This document shows positions 16,596-24,750 of a stretch of DNA of 35,412 bases, in pieces. This stretch comes from Solirubrobacterales bacterium (GTDB lineage Bacteria > Actinomycetota > Thermoleophilia > Solirubrobacterales > 70-9): positions 1 through 35,412 of the forward strand of contig JAMLGI010000017.1 in assembly GCA_023958085.1 (NCBI GenBank), given 5' to 3'. Each line of letters opens with the position of its first letter. Positions within the stretch are counted from its first letter, which is position 1. The translations under genes were made by a program, and so were the position numbers. The notes beneath the pieces were generated by a model. The model saw nothing but the letters and a program-made list of their open reading frames with translations. It was not told the origin of the DNA and searched no databases.

Positions 16596-17422
16596 TGCCG
16601 GGCAAGCTCGTGGTCTGTCCCACCCCGATCGGCAACATGGAGGACCTGACCAAGCGGGCCCGGAGTGCCCTGGTCGCCGCGGACTACATCGCCTGCGAGG
16701 ACACCCGGCGCACCGGCCGTCTGCTCGAGAAACTGGAGATCAAGCCACGCCCGAGGCTGGTCTCCAACCACGAGGGAAACGAAACATCGCGGGCACCGGA
16801 ACTGGCCAACCGGATCGAGCGCGGGATGCAGGTCGCCCTGGTTTCCGACGCCGGCATGCCGGGGATCTCGGATCCCGGATATCGCCTGGTGCGGGAGTGC
16901 CTCGACCGTGGGCTGCCGGTGGAGGTCCTGCCAGGCGCCTCGGCGGTAACGGTGGCCCTGGTCGCCTCCGGACTGCCGACCGACCGCTGGCGATTCGAGG
17001 GGTTCCTGCCACGCCGGTCGGGAGAGATGGAGCGGGTCCTGAACTCGCCGGAGACCGTGGTCGCCTTCGAGTCGCCCCGCCGGATCTCGAGTTCACTGGC
17101 CGCCCTGGCCGAACTCGCCCCGGATCGTCCGGCAGCGGTCTGTCGTGAGCTGACCAAGATCCATGAGGAGGTTTCCCGGGGGACGCTGAAGGAGCTGGCG
17201 ATCCGCTTCCGGGATGAGGTGAAGGGCGAGATAGTGCTGGTGATCGGCCCCTCGCAGGTGGCCGAGCAGGATCAGGATCTCGGCTACGCGGTCGAGGCGC
17301 TGAAGCGTCTGGTCAAGTCCGGCGCCCGCCCACGGGCTGCGGCGACCGTGGTCGCCTCGCTCACCGGCACCCGCGCCAACGATCTCTACAAGGCCCTGAC
17401 CGGACGCGAACCGCGTCGGTGA
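16595..17422 (+). CDS. rsmI: 16S rRNA (cytidine-1402-2'-O)-methyltransferase RsmI
   Basis: 275 residues, normal for RsmI. The tetrapyrrole-methylase fold is recognised by VCPTPIGNMEDLTKRA near the start, CEDTRRTGRLL, VALVSDAGMPGISDPG (~81-96) and LPGASAVTVALVASGLP. It uses S-adenosylmethionine to methylate the 2'-OH of C1402 in the ribosomal decoding centre. It overlaps the ROK kinase by one base and is the last gene of that unit. Two palindromic repeats (17461-17509 and 17533-17579) follow its stop by 38 nt and may end the transcript. Confidence 0.96.
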   Translation: MPGKLVVCPTPIGNMEDLTKRARSALVAADYIACEDTRRTGRLLEKLEIKPRPRLVSNHEGNETSRAPELANRIERGMQVALVSDAGMPGISDPGYRLVRECLDRGLPVEVLPGASAVTVALVASGLPTDRWRFEGFLPRRSGEMERVLNSPETVVAFESPRRISSSLAALAELAPDRPAAVCRELTKIHEEVSRGTLKELAIRFRDEVKGEIVLVIGPSQVAEQDQDLGYAVEALKRLVKSGARPRAAATVVASLTGTRANDLYKALTGREPRR

Positions 17423-17460
17423 ACCCAAAGCAGGCCTCCCAGCCAGACCGGCCCTGAAAC

Positions 17461-17509
17461 GTTCTGGAGCCGATTGTGGCCAAATAGCCTCCACTATCGG
17501 CTCCAGAAC
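17461..17509. repeat. Palindromic 3'-end repeat, copy A
   Basis: GTTCTGGAGCCGAT (17461-17474) and ATCGGCTCCAGAAC (17496-17509) are perfect 14-bp arms. Inner GTGG/CCAC pairs continue the stem after a T-T mismatch. It begins 38 nt after the rsmI stop and has no U-run. Confidence 0.85.
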
Positions 17510-17532
17510 GGCTGGGGGCAGACGGGGTTTGG

Positions 17533-17579
17533 TTCTGGAGCCGATTCTGGCGGCATAGGCTCCACTATCGGCTCCAGAA
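17533..17579. repeat. Palindromic 3'-end repeat, copy B
   Basis: TTCTGGAGCCGAT (17533-17545) and ATCGGCTCCAGAA (17567-17579) are perfect 13-bp arms. It lies exactly 71 bp after the equivalent point of copy A, forming a doublet upstream of metG. Confidence 0.85.
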
Positions 17580-17621
17580 GACTTTGGTTCTTGCCGATCG
17601 GCCTTTGATCTCGCCACGGAA

Positions 17622-17627
17622 TATCCT
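17622..17627 (+). promoter_or_regulatory. Candidate -10 box of metG (TATCCT)
   Basis: TATCCT ends 8 nt before GTG 17636. No ribosome site lies between them. Confidence 0.45.
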
Positions 17628-17635
17628 CAGTCCCC

Positions 17636-19135
17636 GTGAGTTTCTACGTCACAACCCCGATTTTCTACGGCAACGGTGAGCCCCACCTCGGTCACGCGTA
17701 CTCGACCATGGCCGCCGACATTCTCGCCCGCCACATGCGTCAGCGGGGCGAGGACGTCTTCTTCCTCACCGGTACCGACGAGCACGGCGAGCCGATCGCC
17801 CTGGCCGCCGAAAAGCAGGGGATCTCTCCGCAGGAGCTGGTCGACCGCAGCGCCGGTCAGTTCCGCGAGATGGTGGCCAGGGTCGATGCCACCAATGACT
17901 TCTTCATTCGAACCACCGACCGCGGGCACGTGGAGCGGGTCCAGCGGGTTGTGGACCGGGTGAAGGAGAACGGTTACGTCTACAGGGGGACCTACGAAGG
18001 CTGGTACTGCCCCCGCTGCGCCGACTTCAAGAACGAGTCCGAGATCGGCCCGGGTGAAACCTGCCTGATCCACGAGATCCCGCTCCATCGCGAGCAGCAG
18101 GAAAACTGGTTCTTCAGGCTCTCTGCCTTCCAGGAAAAGCTGGAGCGGCTCTACGAGGAGCACCCGGGGATGATCCAGCCCGATTTTCGTCGGAACGAGG
18201 CCCTCGCCTTCATCCGGCAGGGTCTCCGCGACGTGTCGCTCTCCCGGTCCGAGCTTTCCTGGGGGATCCCGCTCTCCTGGGACCCCGATCAGGTGATGTA
18301 CGTCTGGTTCGACGCGCTGCTCAACTACTACACCGCGCTCGGCTACGCCCGTGACGGGGAGGACCTCACCGACCGCTTCTGGCCCGCCTCGTGGCACATC
18401 ATCGCCAAGGACATCCTCAAGTTCCACACCGTCTACTGGCAGGCCTTCCTGATGGCGGCCGGGATCGAGGTTCCCCGCCGGATCTTCATTCACGGCTACC
18501 TGCTGATGGGCGAGAAGAAGATGTCGAAGTCACTCGGCAACGTGCTCGATCCATTCGAGGTGATCGAACGCTTCGGGGCGGACGCACTGCGGTTCTACTG
18601 CTTCCGGGAGGTCTCCTTCGGCCAGGACGGTTCGATCTCCACCGCCGGCTTCGAGAACCGTTACGAGACGGAGTTGGCCAACGATTTCGGCAACCTCGCC
18701 TCGCGCAGCCTGGCGATGATTTCCCGCTACCGGGAGGGTACGGTCCCGCGGTCCGACCCCGACCCGATGCTCGCCCCGGACTTCGACGGAATCGTCGAAC
18801 GGGTTTCCGGCCTGCTCGACGAGGCGCAGATCAGCCAGGCGCTGGAGGAGATCTGGGTGCTGGTCCGTCGACTCAACCGGTATGTGGAGGAGAGCCAGCC
18901 GTGGGTCTTGGCCAGGGACGAAGGCGACGCTGAACGACTCGATCAGGTGCTCTTCTCCCTGGCCGAGGGGCTCCGGGTTCTCGCCCTGCTGCTCCACCCC
19001 TGGCTCCCGAAATCGAGCGCCACCCTGCTGGCAGGACTGGGCGAGGCGGAGCTGCGGCTGACCGGGTTCGGAACGGGGTCAATGTCCGGACGACAGGTCG
19101 AGAAGATCGCGCCGCTTTTTCCCAAGCTTTCGTAA
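17636..19135 (+). CDS. metG: Methionyl-tRNA synthetase
   Basis: 499 residues. Class I signature HLGH follows TTPIFYGNGEP (~5-20); the KMSKS loop is intact in GEKKMSKSLGN. The connective domain has CPRC and a second pair reduced to C-x2-H (ETCLIHE), suggesting a modified zinc knuckle. No C-terminal tRNA-binding (EMAP-like) domain is present, as in the shorter actinobacterial forms. The enzyme charges initiator and elongator tRNA-Met in the cytoplasm. GTG 17636 is set by the conserved N-terminus and the near -10 box. It heads the metG-tatD-ksgA-ispE neighbourhood. Confidence 0.97.
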   Translation: MSFYVTTPIFYGNGEPHLGHAYSTMAADILARHMRQRGEDVFFLTGTDEHGEPIALAAEKQGISPQELVDRSAGQFREMVARVDATNDFFIRTTDRGHVERVQRVVDRVKENGYVYRGTYEGWYCPRCADFKNESEIGPGETCLIHEIPLHREQQENWFFRLSAFQEKLERLYEEHPGMIQPDFRRNEALAFIRQGLRDVSLSRSELSWGIPLSWDPDQVMYVWFDALLNYYTALGYARDGEDLTDRFWPASWHIIAKDILKFHTVYWQAFLMAAGIEVPRRIFIHGYLLMGEKKMSKSLGNVLDPFEVIERFGADALRFYCFREVSFGQDGSISTAGFENRYETELANDFGNLASRSLAMISRYREGTVPRSDPDPMLAPDFDGIVERVSGLLDEAQISQALEEIWVLVRRLNRYVEESQPWVLARDEGDAERLDQVLFSLAEGLRVLALLLHPWLPKSSATLLAGLGEAELRLTGFGTGSMSGRQVEKIAPLFPKLS

Positions 19136-19185
19136 GCTCTGGTGTGTCGGGCCGTCCGGTCCGGATCAATCAAAGGGGAGGGCGC

Positions 19186-19854
19186 ATGAGTACTCGATCG
19201 AACGATCGCGAAGAGGAGCGGACGGACCGCAGGTTTCGAGTCACGCCGGCAACCGTGATCGCGGGACTGGCACTTTTCGTCGCCCTCGGCGGCACCTCGA
19301 TCGCCGCCACGGGGCTGATCAATGGCAAGCAGATCAAGCCGGGCACGGTCACCGCCAAGCAGATCAGGAACCGGACGATCACCACTGCGAAGCTTGCTCC
19401 GGCCACTGTCAAGGGACTGCGGGGGAGGGTCGGGCCAACGGGAGCGACCGGACAGAAGGGTGAGACCGGAGCTGCCGGGGTAACCGGACCGGCCGGACCT
19501 GCCGCCTTGCCGGCCGCTTTCGAGAACGAGTCGGATCAGCTGGCCATCCCCGCGAACGCCGGGGCGGTCGATCTGGCCGAGCTGAGCCTTCCGGCGGGCC
19601 GCTACCTGATCACCGCCAAAGCGGTTCTGAAACCGGCCGCACCCGCGACCACAAGCTGCTGGGTTCCGGCCGACTACGGTGACTTCGTCGACACCTCGAA
19701 CTGGAACGCAAACGGTCCGGGCGAGGCCGGCACACTGGCGCTCACCGGGATCACCCCGTCCGGCACGACTCACGTCAGTCTGCGTTGCTTCACCGAGGAT
19801 GTGGCTTCGATGACCGGGCGCAACAAGTTGGTGGCGATCCCGGTCGCCGGCTGA
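19186..19854 (+). CDS. Membrane-anchored protein with collagen-like Gly-X-Y repeats
   Basis: 222 residues. A charged cytoplasmic N-terminus (1-20) leads into one hydrophobic helix (~21-41) with the sequence VALGGTSIAA. A segment of K/T-rich pseudo-repeats follows (GKQIKPGTVTAKQIRNRTITTAKL). Nine uninterrupted Gly-X-Y triplets lie at about residues 80-106. The C-terminal ~110 residues look like a beta-rich globular domain with two Cys. It is probably exported as a trimeric surface protein. ATG 19186 is chosen for the ribosome site AAAGGGGAGG just upstream. It is inserted between metG and tatD, and its function is unknown. Confidence 0.85.
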   Translation: MSTRSNDREEERTDRRFRVTPATVIAGLALFVALGGTSIAATGLINGKQIKPGTVTAKQIRNRTITTAKLAPATVKGLRGRVGPTGATGQKGETGAAGVTGPAGPAALPAAFENESDQLAIPANAGAVDLAELSLPAGRYLITAKAVLKPAAPATTSCWVPADYGDFVDTSNWNANGPGEAGTLALTGITPSGTTHVSLRCFTEDVASMTGRNKLVAIPVAG

Positions 19855-19906
19855 TCGGCCGATCCGCCGAGCCATGCAGCTTCTGGACCTGGCGGCGCAC
19901 TGCCTC

Positions 19907-19912
19907 TACTAT
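19907..19912 (+). promoter_or_regulatory. Candidate -10 box (TACTAT) of the small secreted gene
   Basis: TACTAT ends 6 nt before ATG 19919. TGGACC, 17 bp upstream, could act as a -35. It marks ATG 19919 rather than 19874 as the start. Confidence 0.5.
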
Positions 19913-19918
19913 CCAGGC

Positions 19919-20344
19919 ATGTTCAAAGTCAGGGCAGTTGTTGCCTCGATCGCCGTTGCCTTGATCGGTGCCGGCTTCTTTGCGTCGACCGCTCCGGCAG
20001 CGGACACTGCGGCCGTCCCGCTGTCGATCAAGGTCGCCCCGTTTGCCGGCAAGAAGGTCAAGGTTGCCAGGAAACTGAAGGTGATCGTCAGCTGCGATCG
20101 AGATTGTGTCGCCAAGGTGAGAATCACCCTGATCACCCCCGCCGGCAACAGCAAGGTCGGGGGTGCCCGAAGCCTGCCCGAGAATCGAAGCTGGATCACC
20201 GGAATGGTGCTGACCCGGTTCGGGGTCGGAGTGCTCCGAAATCATTTCCGCCGGTCCCGCCTGAAGGTCGTGGTCCGGGCCCGGGACCCGCAGGCCGGAG
20301 CTTGGTCGCAGGTGACCAGAACCTTCCGTTTTCGGCGCCAGTGA
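19919..20344 (+). CDS. Small secreted basic protein
   Basis: 141 residues. A signal peptide is clear: MFKVRAVVASIAVALIGAGFFASTAPAA with likely cleavage after APAA (~28). The mature part is rich in Lys, Arg and Val (VKVARKLKVIVSCDRDCVAKVRITL) with a two-Cys knuckle CDRDC, a beta-sandwich-like pattern. It resembles the basic C-terminal modules of the two large secreted hydrolases at 24881-29823, so it may be a free-standing version of that module binding cell-wall polymer (inference). No catalytic motif is visible. Confidence 0.8.
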   Translation: MFKVRAVVASIAVALIGAGFFASTAPAADTAAVPLSIKVAPFAGKKVKVARKLKVIVSCDRDCVAKVRITLITPAGNSKVGGARSLPENRSWITGMVLTRFGVGVLRNHFRRSRLKVVVRARDPQAGAWSQVTRTFRFRRQ

Positions 20345-20372
20345 GGACGGACCGGACTCGGGCGGCCACGCT

Positions 20373-20541
20373 CTAGATGATTGATTCCTGAGTAACGGGC
20401 GTCCGGGGGTTCGTCCGATCAAGCAGTTCAAGAAGGAGGGCGAAGAGCTTGCCGGTGGCAAGTTCGAGTCCCGACGACGCCGAAATGCGCCGTATCGGGC
20501 GGATCATCCGGACGTGGGTGAGTTGGGAATCAATCATCTAG
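20373..20541. repeat. 16-bp perfect inverted repeats bracketing the tatD upstream region
   Basis: CTAGATGATTGATTCC (20373-20388) and its exact complement GGAATCAATCATCTAG (20526-20541) are 137 bp apart. The right copy overlaps the tatD -10 box. The region between has a purine-rich open stretch without a normal start codon, and no RNA gene that I can recognise. Confidence 0.8.
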
Positions 20542-20544
20542 GCT
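20539..20544 (+). promoter_or_regulatory. Candidate -10 box of tatD (TAGGCT)
   Basis: TAGGCT ends exactly 6 nt before GTG 20551, so transcription would begin at or next to the start codon. Confidence 0.5.
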
Positions 20545-20550
20545 CAAGGC

Positions 20551-21330
20551 GTGATCGATTCCCACGCACACGTGAGCCGCTGTCCGATCTCCCCGGAGGA
20601 GCTGCTCGCCAACGCGGCCGCGTCCGGAGTCGAGCGGATCCTGACCGTGGGCCTCGAGGAAAGCTCGAACCGGGAACAGATCGCGCTCTGCGAAGCCTTC
20701 GACGGGCTTTTTGCCGCGATCGGGCGGCATCCCAACGATGCCGACGGTTTCGATGATGAGGCCGCCGCCGACATCGAGATGCTGGCTGAACACCCGGAGG
20801 TGCGGGCGATCGGCGAGACCGGCCTAGACTTCTTCCGTGACACCGCCGATCCGGCTTCTCAGCGGCGGGCCTTCGCCGCCCAGGCGGGGATCGCCGCCCG
20901 GACCGGCCTGCCGCTGGTGATTCACGTGCGCGACCGGGAGGGTCGTGAGGACGCCGTTGCCGAAGTCTTCGAAACCCTTGACCGGATCACCGAGGAGTCC
21001 GACGAGGGTCTGACCGTGATCCTCCACTGCTTCTCGGCCCCCGGCTGGGTTGAACGGGCGGCCGGGCGCGGCTGGTACTGCTCCTTTGCCGGCAACGTCA
21101 CCTACCCCGCCAACCAGGGGCTGCGTGACGCCGCCGCACAGGTGCCGGAGGAGCTGATCCTGGTTGAAACGGACTCGCCCTACCTCACCCCGCAGTCGAA
21201 GCGACGGGAACGGAACCAGCCCGCAAACGTGGTCGAGACGGCTCGCACCGTGGCCGAGGTCCGTGAGGTCTCGTACGAGGAGCTGGAGCGGACGGTCACC
21301 GACAATGCCGCCCGCCTGTTCGGATGGTGA
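20551..21330 (+). CDS. tatD: TatD-family metal-dependent deoxyribonuclease
   Basis: 259 residues. Metal ligands of the amidohydrolase-like barrel are all present: DSHAHVS at residue 2-8, GETGLDFFRD, VIHVRDREG, ILHCFSAPG and ETDSPYLTPQ. TatD enzymes show 3'-5' exonuclease and D-aminoacyl-tRNA-editing-type activities in various bacteria. GTG 20551 is fixed by the N-terminal His motif. The stop overlaps ksgA by 7 bp, beginning a tightly coupled tatD-ksgA-ispE-DedA/PAP2 run. Confidence 0.96.
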   Translation: MIDSHAHVSRCPISPEELLANAAASGVERILTVGLEESSNREQIALCEAFDGLFAAIGRHPNDADGFDDEAAADIEMLAEHPEVRAIGETGLDFFRDTADPASQRRAFAAQAGIAARTGLPLVIHVRDREGREDAVAEVFETLDRITEESDEGLTVILHCFSAPGWVERAAGRGWYCSFAGNVTYPANQGLRDAAAQVPEELILVETDSPYLTPQSKRRERNQPANVVETARTVAEVREVSYEELERTVTDNAARLFGW

Positions 21331-22106
21331 GGCTCGGCCAGAATTTCCTGGCCGACCCGAACCTGCTCGAGGCGATCGTCCGGGACTCGGGAGTGGGGCC
21401 GGACGACTGTGTGCTCGAGGTCGGGCTTGGTGAAGGAGTCCTGACCGAGCGGCTGGCCGAACGCTGCCGCAGCGTCCAGGTGATCGAACTGGATCGTGGC
21501 CTCGAACCGGGGGTGACCGAACTACTTACCCGCGAGCACGTGACCGTGATCTGGGAGGACGCGGTCAGGACCGACCTGACGAGACTGGACCCGACTCCGA
21601 CCGCGATGGTCGCCAACCTGCCGTACTCGGTCGCCACTCCGGTAATCCTCCGCACCGCATTCGAGCTGCCTTCGATCCGGTCCTGGACGGTGATGGTCCA
21701 GAAGGAGATCGGCGATCGGCTCCGGGCCGAGCCGGGTTCGAAAACCTACGGGGCCCCCTCGGTGCTGCTTCAGCTCACCGGCGAGGTGCGGCGGCTCCGT
21801 CGAGTCCCGCGCGAGGTGTTCCGGCCGAGGCCGAGGGTCGACTCGGCGATTCTCCGCATCGATCGCACCGGGCCCGGGCCGGACGAGCGAACCCGGCATC
21901 TGGTCAAGGCGGCCTTCGCCCATCGGCGCAAGGCCCTGGCCCGATCGGTCGAGCTGACCCTGCCCGGTTCGCTGGAGTCGGTCCGGGCGGCGCTTGACCG
22001 GATCGGGCGTGACCGGGGCGTCCGGGCGGAGGCACTTGCCCCCGGTGAGTTCGAGGACCTTGCCGCCGCGGTTCGCCTTCCGGGAGAATCCGGCCCCGGA
22101 CTGTGA
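21324..22106 (+). CDS. ksgA: 16S rRNA (adenine-1518/1519-N6)-dimethyltransferase RsmA/KsgA
   Basis: 260 residues. It begins with the family hallmark RLGQNFLADPNLLEAIV. The SAM-binding motif I is EVGLGEGVLTERL and the catalytic motif IV is NLPYSVATP. The C-terminal helical domain contains VKAAFAHRRKALARSVEL. It dimethylates two adjacent adenines in helix 45, a late step of 30S maturation. ATG 21324 overlaps tatD; GTG 21327 is an alternative. The stop overlaps ispE by four bases. Confidence 0.96.
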   Translation: MVRLGQNFLADPNLLEAIVRDSGVGPDDCVLEVGLGEGVLTERLAERCRSVQVIELDRGLEPGVTELLTREHVTVIWEDAVRTDLTRLDPTPTAMVANLPYSVATPVILRTAFELPSIRSWTVMVQKEIGDRLRAEPGSKTYGAPSVLLQLTGEVRRLRRVPREVFRPRPRVDSAILRIDRTGPGPDERTRHLVKAAFAHRRKALARSVELTLPGSLESVRAALDRIGRDRGVRAEALAPGEFEDLAAAVRLPGESGPGL

Positions 22107-22996
22107 CCATCGATCTGAAAAGCCAGCCGCCACCCTGGGTGCTTGACGCCCCGGCGAAGCTCAACCTCTGTCTCTATCTCGGTCCGCTGCGTAAGGACGG
22201 GCTACACGATCTGGCCTCGATTTTTGAGCCGCTCGGGCTTGAGGACCGGCTCACCCTGACCCCGGCTGAGCGTGACCGGGTGCGGGCACCGGGAGTGGTC
22301 GGGGAGAACATCGTCACCAAGGCACTCAGGCTGTTGCGTTCCGAAGGCTGGAATGAGGGTCCGTTCACGATCGAGATCGAGAAACGGATCCCGGTTGCGG
22401 CCGGGTTGGGGGGCGGAAGCGCAGACGCGGCCGCGATCCTCCGGCTGGCGGTCGGGGCGGTTGAGGACATCACCGGGATCGCCTTGATGCTGGGGGCCGA
22501 TGTGCCCTCTCAGCTCAACCCGAAACCGCTGCTGGTGGAGGGGGTGGGTCAGCGTCTGACCACGCTGCCGGTCCCGGCCGAGCACTGGGTCGTCCTGCTG
22601 CCGGTCGAGGGCGGGCTTTCGACCGGGGCGGTGTTTCAGGAGGCCGATCGACTCGGGCTCGCTCGAACCCAGGCCGAGATCGACGAGATCTCCGGGCGGC
22701 TCTGGGCCGTGGCGACCAACGGGGTCTCCCCGCTGGCCTATCCGGCGCTGCTTGTGAACGACCTCGAACCGGCGGCGATGTCGCTCAAACCGGAGATCGG
22801 CCTGGCGAAGGAACGAATGGCTGGCGCCGGGGCGGAGTTCACCGGCATGACCGGGACCGGACCGACCGTGTTCGGGATTTTTTCCGAACGGGAGGCGGCC
22901 GAAGCGGCGGCGGTCGGGATCGGTGAGGATGCGATCTTCTGTGCTGCCGGCGCCTGGACCGGAGCTTCAGGGCTGCACCTGGACGGCGAGCGGTGA
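22103..22996 (+). CDS. ispE: 4-diphosphocytidyl-2-C-methyl-D-erythritol kinase
   Basis: 297 residues, a GHMP kinase. The N-terminus has APAKLNLCLYLGPLRKDGLHDL, the ATP loop IPVAAGLGGGSADAAAILR and the GADVPSQLNPKPLLVEGVG substrate-binding segment. It phosphorylates CDP-methylerythritol in the MEP isoprenoid pathway. Both ends overlap neighbours by GTGA (22103-22106 and 22993-22996), a sign of coupled translation. Coupling to a DedA/PAP2 protein is notable because both act on isoprenoid supply and use (inference). Confidence 0.96.
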   Translation: MTIDLKSQPPPWVLDAPAKLNLCLYLGPLRKDGLHDLASIFEPLGLEDRLTLTPAERDRVRAPGVVGENIVTKALRLLRSEGWNEGPFTIEIEKRIPVAAGLGGGSADAAAILRLAVGAVEDITGIALMLGADVPSQLNPKPLLVEGVGQRLTTLPVPAEHWVVLLPVEGGLSTGAVFQEADRLGLARTQAEIDEISGRLWAVATNGVSPLAYPALLVNDLEPAAMSLKPEIGLAKERMAGAGAEFTGMTGTGPTVFGIFSEREAAEAAAVGIGEDAIFCAAGAWTGASGLHLDGER

Positions 22997-24465
22997 GGAT
23001 TCCCGAAAGCAGGCGCGGTCGGATCATCCTGGCGATCGGGATTCTGGTGACTGCCGCGGCCGCTTTTCTACTCTTCCGGCGCTTCTCTCCCAATCTCGAT
23101 CCGCAGCACCTGCTGAACGAGTTCGCCAATCTGCTCGGCGCCTGGACCTATCTTCTGGTCGCGCTGCTCTCCTTTCTGGAGACCGGGGCGTTCGTCGGTC
23201 TCGTGGTCCCGGGGGAAACCGCCCTGCTGGTCGCCGGGGCGATCGCCGGGCAGGGGGTGATCAACCTTTACCTTCTGATCGCGATCGCCTGGCTCTGCGC
23301 AGTACTCGGGGACACCACCAGCTTCTGGCTCGGTCACCGGCTGGGACGGGACTTCATCCTCAAACACGGCTCCCGGATCCTGATCACCCGGGAGCGGTAC
23401 GAGAAGGTCGAGGAGTACTTCGAGGATCATGGTGGCAAGACGGTCCTGGTCGGACGTTTCATCGGGCTGATCCGGGCGCTTTCGCCATTCGTCGCGGGAA
23501 GCTCCGGCATGAAGTTCCCCGATTTCCTCCCGTTCTCGATCCTCGGGGCCGGAGCGCAGGTTTCGATCCATATCGTGGTCGGATACCTGTTCGCCCGCTC
23601 ACTCGATGCCGCGGCCCACTGGGTCGGAATCGGTTTCCTCGTGTTCGGGAGCCTGGTCGCGCTGACTGTGGGTGTGGTCATGGCGCGAAAGTGGCTGCGG
23701 GTGCCGGCCAACCGGGTCCGGTTCCGGCGCAGGCTGGAGTCGGGCCGGTTCACCGGACCACTGCTTCTTCGGCTCACACCCCTGTTCGAGTTCCTCCGGG
23801 ACCGGCTTACCCCCGGTGGCACCTTCGGGCTCGAAGCGACCTCCCTGCTCGCCGTCCTCGCGGTCACCTCCTTCACCGTGATCGCCTTCACCGAGGTCAC
23901 CCTTGACAACCCCGGCCCGACCCCGGGTGATCTCCGGGCGCTCGACGTGGTCGGGTTCCTGCGTGCCGACTGGCTCGACTCGGTTGCCCGGGCGATCACC
24001 GACCTCGGATCGACCGCGGTGCTGCTGCCGTTGATCGTGTTCACCGCAGCCCTGCTGCTGGTGAGCCGACGCCCGCTGGAAGCCACCGTCCTGCTGTTCT
24101 CTGCGGTCACCGTCTTTTTCGGGGTCGACGCGCTGAAGGAGTACGTTCAGCGACCGCGGCCGGAGGGGGCGATCATCGCGGTGCCGGGTTACTCCTTCCC
24201 CAGCGGGCACGCTGCCCACTCGGTCTTCTATCTCTGGCTGGCGATCACGATCGCGGTGCGGTTGCGTCCCGACATGGTGCGGAAGGCCGCGGTGGTGGCG
24301 GTCGGGGCGGCAGTGACCGTGATCGTCGGGTTGAGCAGGGTCTATCTGGAGGTTCACTACCTGAGCGACGTCACCGCGGGCTGGGCGCTGGGCGGCTTCT
24401 GTTACGCGCTCTTCGCAACCGTCACCCTGCTGTCCGTCCGCTTGCGTAACAATCCCTCACCGTGA
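22993..24465 (+). CDS. DedA-PAP2 fusion membrane protein
   Basis: 490 residues with two domains. Residues ~1-220 form a DedA/SNARE-associated domain: FLETGAFVGLVVPGETALLVAG, FWLGHRLGRDFI and VGRFIGLIRALSPFVAGSSGM. Residues ~290-485 are a PAP2 phosphatase with all three motifs: KEYVQRPRP, YSFPSGHAAHS and SRVYLEVHYLSDVTAG. DedA proteins include undecaprenyl-phosphate flippases and PAP2 enzymes include undecaprenyl-pyrophosphate phosphatases, so the fusion suggests one protein that dephosphorylates and returns the lipid carrier. That role is inference from family knowledge. GTG 22993 overlaps the ispE stop. Confidence 0.92.
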   Translation: MRIPESRRGRIILAIGILVTAAAAFLLFRRFSPNLDPQHLLNEFANLLGAWTYLLVALLSFLETGAFVGLVVPGETALLVAGAIAGQGVINLYLLIAIAWLCAVLGDTTSFWLGHRLGRDFILKHGSRILITRERYEKVEEYFEDHGGKTVLVGRFIGLIRALSPFVAGSSGMKFPDFLPFSILGAGAQVSIHIVVGYLFARSLDAAAHWVGIGFLVFGSLVALTVGVVMARKWLRVPANRVRFRRRLESGRFTGPLLLRLTPLFEFLRDRLTPGGTFGLEATSLLAVLAVTSFTVIAFTEVTLDNPGPTPGDLRALDVVGFLRADWLDSVARAITDLGSTAVLLPLIVFTAALLLVSRRPLEATVLLFSAVTVFFGVDALKEYVQRPRPEGAIIAVPGYSFPSGHAAHSVFYLWLAITIAVRLRPDMVRKAAVVAVGAAVTVIVGLSRVYLEVHYLSDVTAGWALGGFCYALFATVTLLSVRLRNNPSP

Positions 24466-24707
24466 TCGCGATTGCGACCAACGTCTGGTACTTCGGTGCC
24501 GCCGGGATCGTCAGTCTGGCCGCCTTCATCGGCCTGATCCTGGTTCCTGCGATGAAGTCCTTCGGCCGCTGGCCGGAGCGAGTCGCCGCCGGGTTTCTCT
24601 CGCTGTTTGTGCTCGGCGGTCTGGTCACGGTCGGGGTGCTGGCCGGACTGGCCTGGGTCCTGGTTTCCCAGGACATCTCCGGGATCTTCCCCTGGTCCGG
24701 CAGCTAA
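24462..24707 (+). CDS. Small two-helix membrane protein
   Basis: 81 residues with two hydrophobic segments (about 9-30 and 44-68) joined by a basic loop MKSFGRWPERVA, which is probably cytoplasmic. GTG 24462 overlaps the preceding stop by 4 bp, so it is the last coupled member of the tatD operon. I recognise no family. Its position suggests it may assist the DedA/PAP2 protein, but nothing in the sequence proves that. Palindromic repeat copy C follows 43 nt later. Confidence 0.75.
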   Translation: MIAIATNVWYFGAAGIVSLAAFIGLILVPAMKSFGRWPERVAAGFLSLFVLGGLVTVGVLAGLAWVLVSQDISGIFPWSGS

Positions 24708-24750
24708 ACCTCGATTCACAGACCTGCACGACCCTGGTCCCCCTTTCTCT

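Noticed and set aside
17461-17579. Two palindromic repeats with a ~22-nt spacer considered as a CRISPR fragment
   Set aside because: Only two units occur, the repeats are 47-49 bp, differ in their centres, no cas genes are near and single copies exist elsewhere.
20385-20550. Purine-rich open stretch (reads QFKKEGEELAGGKFESRRRR) and a tRNA-like GTTCGAGTC before tatD
   Set aside because: No ATG/GTG/TTG start follows the in-frame stop at 20382 until 20514. The TTCGAGTC has no matching T-stem or cloverleaf.
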